This document shows positions 1 through 8,332 of a stretch of DNA of 24,320 bases, piece by piece. The stretch spans positions 1 through 24,320 of the forward strand of contig NZ_JBHSGT010000064.1 in the NCBI RefSeq assembly GCF_042654605.1, written 5' to 3'. This DNA is from Enterococcus_I eurekensis. Lineage in GTDB: Bacteria; Bacillota; Bacilli; Lactobacillales; Enterococcaceae. The position numbers and the translations under genes were made by a program. Every line of letters begins with the position of its first letter. Position 1 is the first letter of the stretch. The notes beneath the pieces are model-generated. The model saw only the letters and a list, made by a program, of their open reading frames with translations, made no database searches and was not told where the DNA came from.

Positions 1-635
1 TTTCTGGGGAAACGCATGAAGTATTGAACGAGTTTATCAAGCCTACGGTCTTCTAGTACCTCAAATAAACGGTTATTTGTCCCGTCAACACAGATGAAGC
101 TCATTGCGCCTTCACAAGACTTCATTGATTTGAATTCATCGACACAAAGAACCTGTGGTATCGTTTGATAGCTTTTATGATACGTTTTTGCCAGTTCTTC
201 TTGAATTCTTAAAACAGTGATATCCGATACAAAGTATCGCTGAGCAATCGACTTACGAGAACTAACTTGAGCTAATTCTAAAAGAATTTGATATTTCAAC
301 TCCTTTGCCAAATGATCATGACGTGCGACAATTGGGGTTTGTGCCATGAAGGTTTGTCCGCAATTACGACAAAGAAACCGTGAGCGTTTCAGCTCTAAAT
401 AGGTTAACGTGTTACGGAATAAAGCCATTTGAGTACGAGTGGTTTTTGTTCCGTTCTTAACAATTTCACCTTGATTTTTTCTCCCGCATTTCTCGCAATG
501 AGTCGGATTATAAGTCAGGGATCCACTAATTAATTGAGCAGTGACACCTTTTATTTTCGTATCCTTCAACCAATTTTCTGGGAAAGTAATATTTTCATCT
601 GTTAATCCAAGCATTTTTCTAGTATTATTGTCCAT
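1..635 (-). CDS. ISL3-family transposase, C-terminus cut by window edge
   Basis: Only the first 211 residues are present; the frame is open to base 1. The start is ATG at 635, preceded by an AGGAG ribosome site. The N-terminal part carries two CxxC pairs (C47/C50 and C89/C92) that look like the zinc ribbon of ISL3 transposases. A helix-turn-helix-like stretch follows around residues 125-145. The motif VLCVDEFKS (D166) is the first acidic residue of the DDE/RNase H-like catalytic domain, followed by a conserved-looking segment with D184 and an EDRR motif. ISL3 transposases are usually about 400-430 residues, so roughly half is missing here. It moves the element by cutting at its ends. Nothing in the visible part is broken; whether the whole gene is intact cannot be seen. 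Confidence 0.85.
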   Translation of the reverse strand, partial: MDNNTRKMLGLTDENITFPENWLKDTKIKGVTAQLISGSLTYNPTHCEKCGRKNQGEIVKNGTKTTRTQMALFRNTLTYLELKRSRFLCRNCGQTFMAQTPIVARHDHLAKELKYQILLELAQVSSRKSIAQRYFVSDITVLRIQEELAKTYHKSYQTIPQVLCVDEFKSMKSCEGAMSFICVDGTNNRLFEVLEDRRLDKLVQYFMRFPR

Positions 636-776
636 GAGGCTTCACTCCTGATTTGTGTTTGTTTTAGACGACTACATTTTATCAGTTTGAGGCCTCTTTT
701 TGTTTGGAAAAATAAAAAAAGTGCCGAAAGAAAATCTCTATGAGATTTTTCCATCAACACCAAATATTATACAACC
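1..776 (-). mobile_element. ISL3-family insertion sequence, 5' part only
   Basis: The window opens inside an insertion sequence whose transposase runs leftwards off the edge. The upstream, non-coding end of the element lies between 636 and about 776. I place its tip tentatively at 776 because the minus strand there starts with GG and continues TTGTATAATATTTGG, and ISL3 ends commonly begin with GG. The opposite terminal repeat is outside the window, so the inverted repeats and the expected 8-bp target duplication cannot be checked. A small inverted repeat (731-750, AAAATCTC/GAGATTTT) lies inside the leader. The element sits just downstream of the cold-shock gene terminator. The family call rests on the transposase; the boundary is a guess. 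Confidence 0.6.
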
Positions 777-810
777 GATCATTTGATCAAGTTTCTTTTT
801 TATACATCTC

Positions 811-849
811 AAAAAAAGAGTTATGACAGTTTCCTGTCATAACTCTTTT
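811..849 (-). terminator. Rho-independent terminator of the cold-shock gene
   Basis: A perfect 16-bp inverted repeat (814-829 with 834-849, loop of 4) is followed on the minus strand by a run of T. It lies 12 bases after the cold-shock stop codon and would end that transcript before the insertion sequence. Confidence 0.9.
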
Positions 850-861
850 GGATGAGTTTAA

Positions 862-1062
862 TTAAGCTTTGTTAACGTTTGTTGCTTGAGGACCACGATC
901 TGAATCTTCAACATCAAATGTTACTGCTTGGCCTTCTTCTAAAGTTTTGAATCCTTCACCTTGGATTGCTGAGAAATGTACGAATACATCGCTACCGTCT
1001 TCGCGAGAAATAAAACCAAATCCTTTTTCTGCGTTAAACCATTTTACTGTTCCATTTTCCAT
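862..1062 (-). CDS. csp: Cold-shock protein (CspA family)
   Basis: This 66-residue protein is a single cold-shock domain, the usual full length. It has the RNP1 motif KGFGFI (residues 13-18) and the RNP2 motif VFVHF (26-30), the aromatic surface that binds single-stranded RNA and DNA. It probably acts as a cytoplasmic RNA chaperone that melts secondary structure in mRNA and helps translation at low temperature. The start is ATG at 1062, with a strong GGAGG site at 1071-1075. A good promoter (1181-1209) gives a leader of about 110 bases, a length typical of cold-shock genes whose leader folds in a temperature-dependent way. It has its own terminator, so it is a monocistronic unit. Which Csp paralogue it is cannot be told from the sequence. 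Confidence 0.95.
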   Translation of the reverse strand: MENGTVKWFNAEKGFGFISREDGSDVFVHFSAIQGEGFKTLEEGQAVTFDVEDSDRGPQATNVNKA

Positions 1063-1180
1063 GAATATAACCTCCTAGTGCTTTGCGCACAATAATAATT
1101 GTAAGCTTTGCTCGTCATACACATAGAGGTCAAATCAAGATTGCTTTAACTCCTACTTGCGAAACAAAATTACATCTTCT

Positions 1181-1209
1181 ATTTTACACGTAAGTAACCA
1201 ACTTTGCAA
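1181..1209 (-). promoter_or_regulatory. Promoter of csp
   Basis: TTGCAA (1204-1209) and TAAAAT (1181-1186) are separated by 17 bases on the minus strand. Transcription would start near 1174, leaving a leader of about 110 bases before the csp start codon. Confidence 0.75.
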
Positions 1210-1235
1210 CCTACTATCGATGACTTTCGAATATT

Positions 1236-1928
1236 TTATAAGCGCTCCCAAAAGCCTTCCTCTCGCAAACTGACATATGTTTCATGTCCAATTATTAAAT
1301 GGTCTAAAAGCTCAATCCCCATCATTTCACCACAGGCTTTTAAACGTTTGGTAAATTCCCGATCATTGGCTGAAGAAGTCGGATCACCACTCGGATGATT
1401 GTGAACAATAATGATGCGAGCCGCGCTATGACGGACGGCTCCCCTAAAAATCTCTCTTGGGTGTGCAATACTTTGATTTAGCGAACCAATAAATAACGTC
1501 TGGCGATGGACAATTTCATTTTTCGTATTTAAATACAAACACAACAGATGTTCTTGTTGATAATCTTTTAATTCTTCCATTAATTGCATTGCTAAATCGG
1601 TACTTGAGCGAATTTTTCCATATTTTGGTTGCAAAGATTGATGAATGCGACTCCCTAACTCCATCATCGCTTTTAATTCAATCGAACGTATCTCTCCAAC
1701 GCCTCGAATTTGCTGTAACTCATTTAAACTGGCTGCTTTTAAATCATAAAGACTCGGAAATTCAGCTAAGATTAAACCTGATAACTCCATCACATTATAG
1801 GGTCTTGAACCGGTACGTAATAAAATCGCTAATAATTCTTGATTCGATAAAGCCTCGGCCCCATAATCAACCAGCCTTTCTCTAGGCATTGAACTTTGAG
1901 GAATAACCGATCTTTTTTCTTCTATCAT
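1236..1928 (-). CDS. radC: RadC family JAB-domain protein
   Basis: The protein is 230 residues from the ATG at 1928. That start is preferred over an upstream in-frame codon at 1970 because GGAG at 1937-1940 sits eight bases before it. The N-terminal part has a helix-hairpin-helix-like stretch (IRGVGEIRS). The C-terminal JAB/MPN domain carries the JAMM metal motif HNHPSGD with H176, H178 and D189. Despite its name, RadC has no proven general role in radiation repair; the family is thought to be a metal-dependent hydrolase or protease of unsettled function linked to DNA metabolism. It is the last gene of the folC operon, 51 bases after the HAD gene. No clear terminator is visible before the csp promoter. 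Confidence 0.93.
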   Translation of the reverse strand: MIEEKRSVIPQSSMPRERLVDYGAEALSNQELLAILLRTGSRPYNVMELSGLILAEFPSLYDLKAASLNELQQIRGVGEIRSIELKAMMELGSRIHQSLQPKYGKIRSSTDLAMQLMEELKDYQQEHLLCLYLNTKNEIVHRQTLFIGSLNQSIAHPREIFRGAVRHSAARIIIVHNHPSGDPTSSANDREFTKRLKACGEMMGIELLDHLIIGHETYVSLREEGFWERL

Positions 1929-1979
1929 AAAAAAAACTCCTTTACGCATTCTTATTACTAAGATACGCAAAGGATGATT

Positions 1980-2642
1980 TTACTTATTTAAAAAAGATGG
2001 AATAGCTGTCAGACTAGGGAAAATTTCAACCACTTTTGCTTTAACTTCAGAAGACGGTGCAACTAAATCAGGAATCATTACAACATCGATGCCGGCCGCA
2101 TGCGCCGCTAATACACCGTTTTTAGAGTCTTCTAGAATTAACAACTCTTTTTTAGGCATTACTAAGAACTGGTGAGCTTTTTCAAAAATTTCAGGATCCG
2201 GTTTTGCCCGCTTCACATCTTCAAAAGAAATCACGGTTTCAAACTCATGTGTAATCTTATTTTTATCTAATAAAATATCAATCAATCGTCGTTGATTGCT
2301 AGAAGCAATCATTTTAGGCATTTCTTTTTCGTTTAAATAATCCAATAATTCTAAAACACCCTCTTTTAAATCTGCTTCTCCTGCTTCAAATAAATCAATC
2401 GTTAAATTAAAAATTGTCGAAATGAAATCGTTCACTGCCTGTTCCCCGATTAAAGGATCATACATTTCATGGTAAATTGTCCATAGCTCTTCATCGCTAA
2501 TCCCAATATATCGATGATAAATTTCTTCTGAATAGTTTAATCCAATTTTATCGGCAATTTCTTGTGTCGCTTGATAATAAAGCTTCTCCGTATCAAACAA
2601 TAATCCATCTAAGTCAAAAATAACGCCCTGATATGTTTTCAT
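1980..2642 (-). CDS. HAD-superfamily hydrolase, beta-phosphoglucomutase-like
   Basis: This 220-residue protein has HAD motif I DLDGLLFDTE (nucleophile D10, acid/base D12), a helical cap of the subfamily I type at about residues 20-85, motif II in IASSNQ, motif III at the KRAKPDPEIF lysine, and motif IV LILEDSKNGV. This pattern fits the phosphoglycolate phosphatase/beta-phosphoglucomutase branch that acts on small phosphorylated metabolites in the cytoplasm; the substrate cannot be deduced. Its ATG overlaps the stop of folC by four bases (ATGA), so the two are translationally coupled. The link to folate synthesis is only positional. Confidence 0.85.
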   Translation of the reverse strand: MKTYQGVIFDLDGLLFDTEKLYYQATQEIADKIGLNYSEEIYHRYIGISDEELWTIYHEMYDPLIGEQAVNDFISTIFNLTIDLFEAGEADLKEGVLELLDYLNEKEMPKMIASSNQRRLIDILLDKNKITHEFETVISFEDVKRAKPDPEIFEKAHQFLVMPKKELLILEDSKNGVLAAHAAGIDVVMIPDLVAPSSEVKAKVVEIFPSLTAIPSFLNK

Positions 2643-3958
2643 TGATGCTCTCCTTTTAAATTTTTCAAATATTTTCTTACTTCCGAGACAAAGTAAAGAG
2701 ACCCAGTAATTAAAATCACATCATCATCGGTTACCAGTTCTAATAATTCTGAAAAGCCAACTTGCCATAAAGAAGCAACGGACAATTTTTTAGAATTTTG
2801 TGCTTCGTAATTTTTTTCTAAGCGAATTGCACGTGGATTATCAAAAGTCGTAATTAGCACTTTACTCTTCGGTATTTTTGTTAACTGATTTAGCATATTG
2901 GAAATATCTTTTGTTTCTAAAGCTGAAAACAAAATAAAGATGTTCCGACCTTTAAATTCTTTTTTCAAATTGTCAACTAAACGAGTCATCGCATGGTCAT
3001 TATGCGCACCATCTAAAATAATTAACGGCTCTTCACTAATTCTTTCCATACGGGCAGGCCAAGTCGTTTTAGCTAGCCCCTCACGAATCCATTTATGTTG
3101 GACGTTGATTTGCTGTTGTTGACAATAGGCAAAAAGAAGAGCAATCGCTAGTCCGGCATTTTCCACTTGATGGGCTCCTAAAAGTGGTGTTCTTAAATCT
3201 TTAATTAGTCCTTCGTGATTCGAAAAATCAAAAACCTCGCCCCATTGTGCTGCTGGGTGTTGGTAGGTCACTTCATATTCTTGATGTAAGCGAGTCGTTG
3301 GAGCATTTAATGTTTGGGCACGCTCGTCGATTACGGTGAGCGCTTTTTCTTCAATATTACCAGTAACTAATGGCACATTCGGCTTAATAATTCCAGCTTT
3401 TTGAAAAGCAATTTCTTCAATTGTTTCTCCTAAAATATCCGTATGATCCATACCAATTGTCGTAATTCCCGTCAAAATGGGCGAAATCACATTGGTTGAA
3501 TCCAGTAAGCCGCCTAGCCCAACCTCAATTAAAGCCACATCAACTGCTTCTTTGGAAAAATAATCAAAGCCCATGACTGTTAAAAGTTCAAATTCAGTAA
3601 TCCCTTTTAACTGCTCATCTTGATCAAGTTTTTCAACTAGTGGTTGATATTTTTCAACTAAAGCGATTAATGCCTTATCTGAAATAAAATCATGATTGAT
3701 TGTTATTCTCTCATTAAATGTTTCAATATATGGCGAAGTAAAACTTCCGACCTTTAAACCCATTTCTTGCAGCATATTCTTTAAATAACTAACGGTCGAA
3801 CCTTTGCCGTTGGTGCCTGCAATATGAATCATCGGCACTTTTTTTTCTGGATAATCAACAAGTGCCAATAATGCTTCGACTCGTTCCAAACCTGGACGCA
3901 TGCCGAATGGTAAACGACTATGAATCCATTCAATTGACTCTTCAATTGTTTTTGACAT
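2639..3958 (-). CDS. folC: Bifunctional folylpolyglutamate/dihydrofolate synthase
   Basis: FolC adds glutamate to dihydropteroate and to reduced folates using ATP, which makes the folates active and retains them in the cell. The ATP-binding loop GTNGKGST is at residues 48-55, near the N-terminus as usual. It is followed by the Mur-ligase-like central domain (GLGGLLDSTN and ITTIGMDHT motifs) and the C-terminal domain with LDGAHN. The length, 439 residues, is normal. I chose ATG at 3958 because AGGTG lies six bases upstream; a GTG at 3967 overlaps that ribosome site and is unlikely. It heads an operon with the HAD phosphatase and radC, driven by the extended -10 promoter at 3977-3985. The arrangement valS then folC in the same direction is common in Firmicutes. 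Confidence 0.96.
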   Translation of the reverse strand: MSKTIEESIEWIHSRLPFGMRPGLERVEALLALVDYPEKKVPMIHIAGTNGKGSTVSYLKNMLQEMGLKVGSFTSPYIETFNERITINHDFISDKALIALVEKYQPLVEKLDQDEQLKGITEFELLTVMGFDYFSKEAVDVALIEVGLGGLLDSTNVISPILTGITTIGMDHTDILGETIEEIAFQKAGIIKPNVPLVTGNIEEKALTVIDERAQTLNAPTTRLHQEYEVTYQHPAAQWGEVFDFSNHEGLIKDLRTPLLGAHQVENAGLAIALLFAYCQQQQINVQHKWIREGLAKTTWPARMERISEEPLIILDGAHNDHAMTRLVDNLKKEFKGRNIFILFSALETKDISNMLNQLTKIPKSKVLITTFDNPRAIRLEKNYEAQNSKKLSVASLWQVGFSELLELVTDDDVILITGSLYFVSEVRKYLKNLKGEHQ

Positions 3959-3976
3959 TTTCTTCACCTCATGGCT

Positions 3977-3985
3977 ATTATACCA
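3977..3985 (-). promoter_or_regulatory. Extended -10 promoter of the folC operon
   Basis: The minus strand reads TGGTATAAT, a perfect extended -10. No good -35 is visible at the proper distance. Transcription would begin near 3970, giving a very short leader of about 12 bases that consists almost only of the ribosome site. Confidence 0.65.
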
Positions 3986-4008
3986 AATGTCTTGCCAAAG
4001 TCATTGTT

Positions 4009-4081
4009 AAAAAAACAGTAAGCAGCCTTTTCTTACACAACCCCGCTTTTTCAAGAAATTGTACGAATGACTCTTACTGTT
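4009..4081 (-). terminator. Possible terminator after the decayed gene
   Basis: AACAGTAAG and its exact complement CTTACTGTT (4073-4081 and 4014-4022) enclose about 50 bases, and the minus strand then runs into a T-tract. A loop this long is unusual, so this is only a possible intrinsic terminator for the locus at 4093-5138. Confidence 0.4.
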
Positions 4082-4092
4082 GTCTTAATTTT

Positions 4093-5138
4093 TTACGCTG
4101 CAAACCAAATCGTTAATGTCGAATTGGGATCTGCGTAATCACATGTCTGCCATGTGACAGTCGCACCATGTGATTTTAAAAATGCCATAGGCTGAGTCAT
4201 CATTAACGACATTACTCATCTGATTAAATACTGTATACGTTTGACCATTAATCACAACCTGATCACCGATACCAACTGACCAAATCGCATTACCTGCATT
4301 ACTCGCCTTTTCAATTAAGTAATGCGAGGGATCGTCTGTCCATTGATAGATGTAAGACGTCCACTGAGGCACCATGCCCAATCCTGAAAAAGAACTCAAG
4401 TCAAAGTGATGCCCTTTAAAATTAAAGCCATCCGTTCTTGAAACTGGTGCTTGTGTAACCGGTGGGACTGGACTTTCTGTCGGTTGTTGTTTTTCTTGCG
4501 AAACCGTATTTGATTGTGGGACATCGGAGTCTACATTGGTTTCATTTGAGGCCATACGTGAATCGCCTACTACCTGATTTCCAATAAGCGAAGTCATTTT
4601 TTTTGTTTTAACGCTTCTTGTCTCGCTTCCTCTTCGGCTTTTTCTTTTTTAATTTTATTATCTACCGCTGTTTTAAACTCAGCTAATGGTTTCTCGTATT
4701 TTTTTCTAACAGAAGTTGGCGTTACTGCTTTGACTAATTTTTCAAATCTCTGATAATTTTTCATAGAGTAATTCGTTTGATTTTTAGCGTACCACGTATC
4801 GACAGCTGCCTTCATTTCTACTTGTCGCTTGGTAAAATCAACTGGTTTTCTTTCGATAATTTTTCTGTTTTAGCTTCTAACCTATCCATCGAATCGGTTA
4901 AATCAGTCAATACTTTTTGTGTTTCTGCGATGGTCTGTTGTTCTAATATTTCTTCATTCAACAGTTGAACGACTTGATTCGTTAATTTATCCTGTTCGAC
5001 AACTAACTGCTCCTTCAAGTTTGATTCTTTCACCGTTTCGGCTACGGTATAAATACTTAATCCAGATATCGCAACGAACACGAATAAAATAAAAATCTTT
5101 AGTAACGGACTAATAGTGGGAATACTTTTCTTTTGCAC
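4093..5138 (-). pseudogene. Frameshifted membrane-anchored extracellular protein gene
   Basis: Three consecutive reading frames (5138-4818, 4815-4594 and 4597-4139) join into one protein of about 348 residues if three single-base indels are undone. Each indel maps to a homopolymer: T5 at 4860-4864, T8 at 4597-4604, and the T4/A5 stretch at 4174-4182 (plus-strand coordinates). After the third shift the frame continues to a TAA at 4093. The rebuilt protein has a short basic N-terminus, one membrane segment (residues about 12-32), a charged coiled-coil-like part, a Lys/Glu-rich stretch, a Pro/Ser/Thr linker (QPTESPVPPVTQAPV), and a folded C-terminal domain ending near ATVTWQTCDYADPN. The TVTWQTC segment and the preceding HYLIEKA loosely recall the TLxTC and His motifs of sortases, but no catalytic Arg is evident. 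The start is GTG at 5138 with AGGAT upstream. I do not recognise the family with certainty. Neighbouring long genes are intact, so decay is more likely than poor sequence. Confidence 0.7.
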
Positions 5139-5345
5139 TTTTATAATCCTTTCTTGAAAATAAATAAACCTTATCCAACATTACAAATGACTAAATCCTT
5201 CAATCATTAAATAAAACAACTTATCAGGTGAAGCATTTCCAGTTTAATTTCAACTGAAAATTTCGCAAGAGTTATCGAATGATTCCCTGTGCCTCTTGTT
5301 ATTTTATATCGACTATTTTTAACCTATTTTTAAATGATTAGGCAC
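5139..5345. other. AT-rich gap with no convincing gene
   Basis: This stretch between the broken gene and the valS terminator holds TATAAAAT on the minus strand near 5318 without a good -35. It may contain the old promoter of the decayed gene. I see no open frame or RNA gene in it. Confidence 0.4.
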
Positions 5346-5383
5346 AAAAAAGAATCTTCTCATAATCAAGAAGATTCTTTTTT
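5346..5383 (-). terminator. valS terminator
   Basis: A perfect 15-bp inverted repeat (5346-5360 with 5369-5383, 8-base loop) has A-tracts and T-tracts at its two ends and starts 13 bases after the valS stop codon. It separates valS from the decayed gene and folC. Confidence 0.92.
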
Positions 5384-5395
5384 AAAATATTTAGC

Positions 5396-8038
5396 TTATA
5401 ATTGATTCTTTAATTGATCAATTCGTGCAATAACTGACGCTTGTTTTTCTAAATAATCTGCTTCTTTCGCACGCTCTTGTGCAACGACTTCATCAGGTGC
5501 ATTCGAAACAAAACGTTCGTTTGATAGTTTGCCTTGAACACGTTTCACTTCTTGCGTCCATTTAGCTAACTCTTTATTTAAACGTTCAATTTCTTCCTCA
5601 ATATTAATCAAATCAGCTAATGGTAAATAAATTGTTGCACCAGTTAAGATGGCTGACATCGCCATTTCTGGTGCTTCAATCGTACTAGAAATCACTAGTT
5701 CTTCTGGATTACAGAAACGTTCAATGTAGTTTTTGTTTTCTAATAAGAATTGTTCAATCGCTGAATCATGTGTTTGGATTAATAATGTGATTGATTTTGA
5801 AAGTGGTGTATTCACTTCTGCACGAATATTACGAACGGAACGGATTAATTCTTTTAGTGTTTCCATTCCTGTTGTTGCTTTTTCATCCAACCATTCTTCA
5901 TGAACCACTGGGTATTTAGCGACAACTAATGATTCCCCTTCATGTGGTAATTTACTCCAAATTTCTTCGGTTACAAATGGCATAATTGGATGAAGTAATC
6001 GTAAACTTTGATCAAGTACGTGAACTAAAACACTCTTGTTCATTGTTTTTGCCACTTCATTTTCACCGTAAAGTGTTTCTTTACTCATCTCAATATACCA
6101 GTCACAAAAATCATCCCAAATGAAGTTATAAAGTTGACGACCAGCTTCACCAAATTCAAAACGTTCAAATAAAGTAGTGACTTTTTCAATTGTTTCATTT
6201 AATCGGCTTAAAATCCAACGATCGGCAACTGTTTTTTCGCCTTCTAAACTCAAATCACTCAACTCTAAGTCTTCAATGTTCATTAAAACAAAACGTGAAG
6301 CGTTCCAAATTTTGTTAATAAAGTTCCATGCTGCATCCATTTTTTCATAACTGAAACGAACGTCTTGACCAGGCGATGAGCCATTTGATAAGAACCAACG
6401 AAGCGCATCGGCACCATACTGTTCAATCACTTCCATCGGATCAATTCCGTTACCAAGTGATTTACTCATCTTACGGCCTTCTTCATCACGAATTAAACCG
6501 TGAATTAAAACATTTTCAAATGGACGTTTATCCGTAAACTCTAAACTTTGGAAGATCATACGACTTACCCAAAAAGCGATAATATCGTATCCTGTTACTA
6601 ATGTGTTATTTGGGAAGTAACGTTGGTAATCTTCACTTGATTCATCTGGCCAACCCATCGTAGAAAATGGCCATAGTGCTGAACTAAACCAAGTATCTAA
6701 CACGTCTGGATCTTGTACCCAATTTTCAATATCAGTTGGGGCTTCCATGCTAACATGAACTTCACCGGTTTCTTTATGGTGCCAAGCGGGAATTTGATGT
6801 CCCCACCATAATTGACGCGAAATAACCCAATCATGAATATTTTCCATCCAACGTAAGAATGTTTGATTAAAGCGCGGCGGATAAAAATTAACAGCATCTT
6901 CTGTTTCTTGGTTCGCAATTGCTTTTTCAGCTAGTGGTTTCATTTTAACAAACCATTGTGTTGATAAACGGGGCTCAACAACGACGCCAGTACGTTCTGA
7001 GTGTCCTACACTATGAATCATTTTTTCAATTTTATCTAAACGACCGATTGCTTCTAAGTCTTTTACAATTTGTTTACGAGCTGCAAAACGATCCATACCA
7101 GCATAGATACCTGCTAAATCATTCATTGTTGCATCATCATTCATTACGTTAACACGGGGTAAATTGTGTCGATTACCGACCTCAAAGTCATTTGGATCAT
7201 GAGCTGGTGTAATTTTTACAACCCCTGTTCCAAATTCCATATCAACATAATCATCGGCGATAACGGGAATTTCTTTATTGACTAACGGTAAAACAACCAT
7301 TTTACCAATTAAATCTTTATAGCGCTCATCTTCCGGATGTACAGCAACTGCAGTATCCCCTAACATGGTTTCTGGACGAGTTGTTGCAATTTTCACCACA
7401 CCAGAACCATCTGCTAATGGATAAGACATATGATAAAACGCACCTTCAATGTCTTTATGAATCACTTCAATATCAGACAGGGCCGTTTTAGCTTGGGGAT
7501 CCCAGTTAATGATGTATTCACCACGATAAATTAATTCTTTTTCGTAGAGTGTCACGAAGACTTTACGAACCGCTTCTGATAAACCGTCATCTAATGTAAA
7601 ACGTTCACGGCTATAGTCAAGTGATAAACCTAATTTTGCCCACTGTTCACGAATATGTCCAGCGTACTCTTCTTTCCAGCTCCATACTTCTTCGACAAAT
7701 TTTTCGCGACCAAGGTCATAACGACTAATCCCTTGTTCTCTTAATTTTTCTTCTACTTTGGCTTGTGTCGCAATTCCCGCATGGTCCATTCCTGGTAACC
7801 ATAATGTATCGTAACCTTGCATCCGTTTTTGGCGAATAATAATATCTTGTAATGCCGTATCCCAAGCATGACCTAAATGTAGTTTCCCTGTCACGTTTGG
7901 CGGTGGAATTACGATTGAATATGGTTTTGCTTCCTTGTTGCCACTTGGTTTAAACAAATCTTTTTCTAACCAAGCTTCATAACGACCAGCTTCAACTTCT
8001 TGCGGTTGATACTTCGTTGATAGTTCTTTCTTAGTCAT
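5396..8038 (-). CDS. valS: Valyl-tRNA synthetase
   Basis: ValRS charges tRNA-Val with valine in the cytoplasm and edits mischarged threonine. The protein has 880 residues, the normal size for Gram-positives. It carries the class I HIGH motif as HLGH (54-57) after PPPNVTG, the editing (CP1) domain with TTRPETMLGDTAVAVHP, and KMSKS (523-527). The anticodon-binding helical domain follows, and the C-terminal coiled-coil arm, rich in Glu and Lys, runs over roughly the last 70 residues. The ATG at 8038 follows AGGAGG closely. Expression is controlled by the T-box leader upstream, which reads uncharged tRNA-Val. It is transcribed alone, between its own promoter and terminator. Confidence 0.99.
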   Translation of the reverse strand: MTKKELSTKYQPQEVEAGRYEAWLEKDLFKPSGNKEAKPYSIVIPPPNVTGKLHLGHAWDTALQDIIIRQKRMQGYDTLWLPGMDHAGIATQAKVEEKLREQGISRYDLGREKFVEEVWSWKEEYAGHIREQWAKLGLSLDYSRERFTLDDGLSEAVRKVFVTLYEKELIYRGEYIINWDPQAKTALSDIEVIHKDIEGAFYHMSYPLADGSGVVKIATTRPETMLGDTAVAVHPEDERYKDLIGKMVVLPLVNKEIPVIADDYVDMEFGTGVVKITPAHDPNDFEVGNRHNLPRVNVMNDDATMNDLAGIYAGMDRFAARKQIVKDLEAIGRLDKIEKMIHSVGHSERTGVVVEPRLSTQWFVKMKPLAEKAIANQETEDAVNFYPPRFNQTFLRWMENIHDWVISRQLWWGHQIPAWHHKETGEVHVSMEAPTDIENWVQDPDVLDTWFSSALWPFSTMGWPDESSEDYQRYFPNNTLVTGYDIIAFWVSRMIFQSLEFTDKRPFENVLIHGLIRDEEGRKMSKSLGNGIDPMEVIEQYGADALRWFLSNGSSPGQDVRFSYEKMDAAWNFINKIWNASRFVLMNIEDLELSDLSLEGEKTVADRWILSRLNETIEKVTTLFERFEFGEAGRQLYNFIWDDFCDWYIEMSKETLYGENEVAKTMNKSVLVHVLDQSLRLLHPIMPFVTEEIWSKLPHEGESLVVAKYPVVHEEWLDEKATTGMETLKELIRSVRNIRAEVNTPLSKSITLLIQTHDSAIEQFLLENKNYIERFCNPEELVISSTIEAPEMAMSAILTGATIYLPLADLINIEEEIERLNKELAKWTQEVKRVQGKLSNERFVSNAPDEVVAQERAKEADYLEKQASVIARIDQLKNQL

Positions 8039-8061
8039 TTTCTCATCCTCCTAAATCCAAT

Positions 8062-8098
8062 AAAAAAAGTCCTAAGATGTTTTAACACATCTTAGGAC
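8062..8098 (-). terminator. Regulated terminator of the valS T-box
   Basis: A perfect 12-bp stem (8069-8080 with 8087-8098, loop of 6) is followed on the minus strand by seven T. It lies between the T-box motif and the valS ribosome site and is the OFF structure of the riboswitch. Confidence 0.93.
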
Positions 8099-8297
8099 GT
8101 AAATACGCGGTACCACCTAAATTGTAGATTGACTCTACCTCTCATAGCGTGAGTTAACGATCACGACTCGTTTGATTCTACTCTTGTTCAAATCAAAAAC
8201 TCCCAAGCTACCTTCACTAATCATCGTTGAAAGTCTCCCACCATAAACTTTCTCTCTTAAAACAATTGCAATTAGTTACTCCTCTTGTTCAACGTCT
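8062..8297 (-). promoter_or_regulatory. T-box riboswitch controlling valS
   Basis: The leader contains the T-box signature TTAGGTGGTACCGCG (8106-8120). Its UGGU can pair with the ACCA end of uncharged tRNA-Val. Upstream lie the AGTAAC and AGAGAG-type stem I elements. A valine codon GUA (8211-8209) following GUGAAG on the 3' side of stem I is my candidate specifier; I did not fold the RNA, so the codon choice is tentative. Downstream is a strong terminator hairpin that the T-box sequence would disrupt when tRNA is bound. When valine is scarce, uncharged tRNA would stabilise the antiterminator and raise valS expression. Confidence 0.95.
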
Positions 8298-8303
8298 TGC
8301 TAC

Positions 8304-8332
8304 ATTTTACAATGAAGTTTTTTGATTGTCAA
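8304..8332 (-). promoter_or_regulatory. valS promoter
   Basis: A consensus TTGACA (8327-8332) and TAAAAT (8304-8309) are 17 bases apart. The -35 hexamer directly abuts the rex stop codon. Transcription would start near 8297. Confidence 0.88.

Noticed and set aside
3959..3967. GTG start for folC at 3967
   Set aside because: The codon overlaps the only plausible ribosome site, which is well spaced for ATG at 3958.
4594..4815. The middle fragment as an independent small gene
   Set aside because: Its frame continues upstream into a sensible sequence (KPVDFTKRQVEMK) that joins the preceding fragment after a one-base correction, and it lacks its own clear ribosome site.
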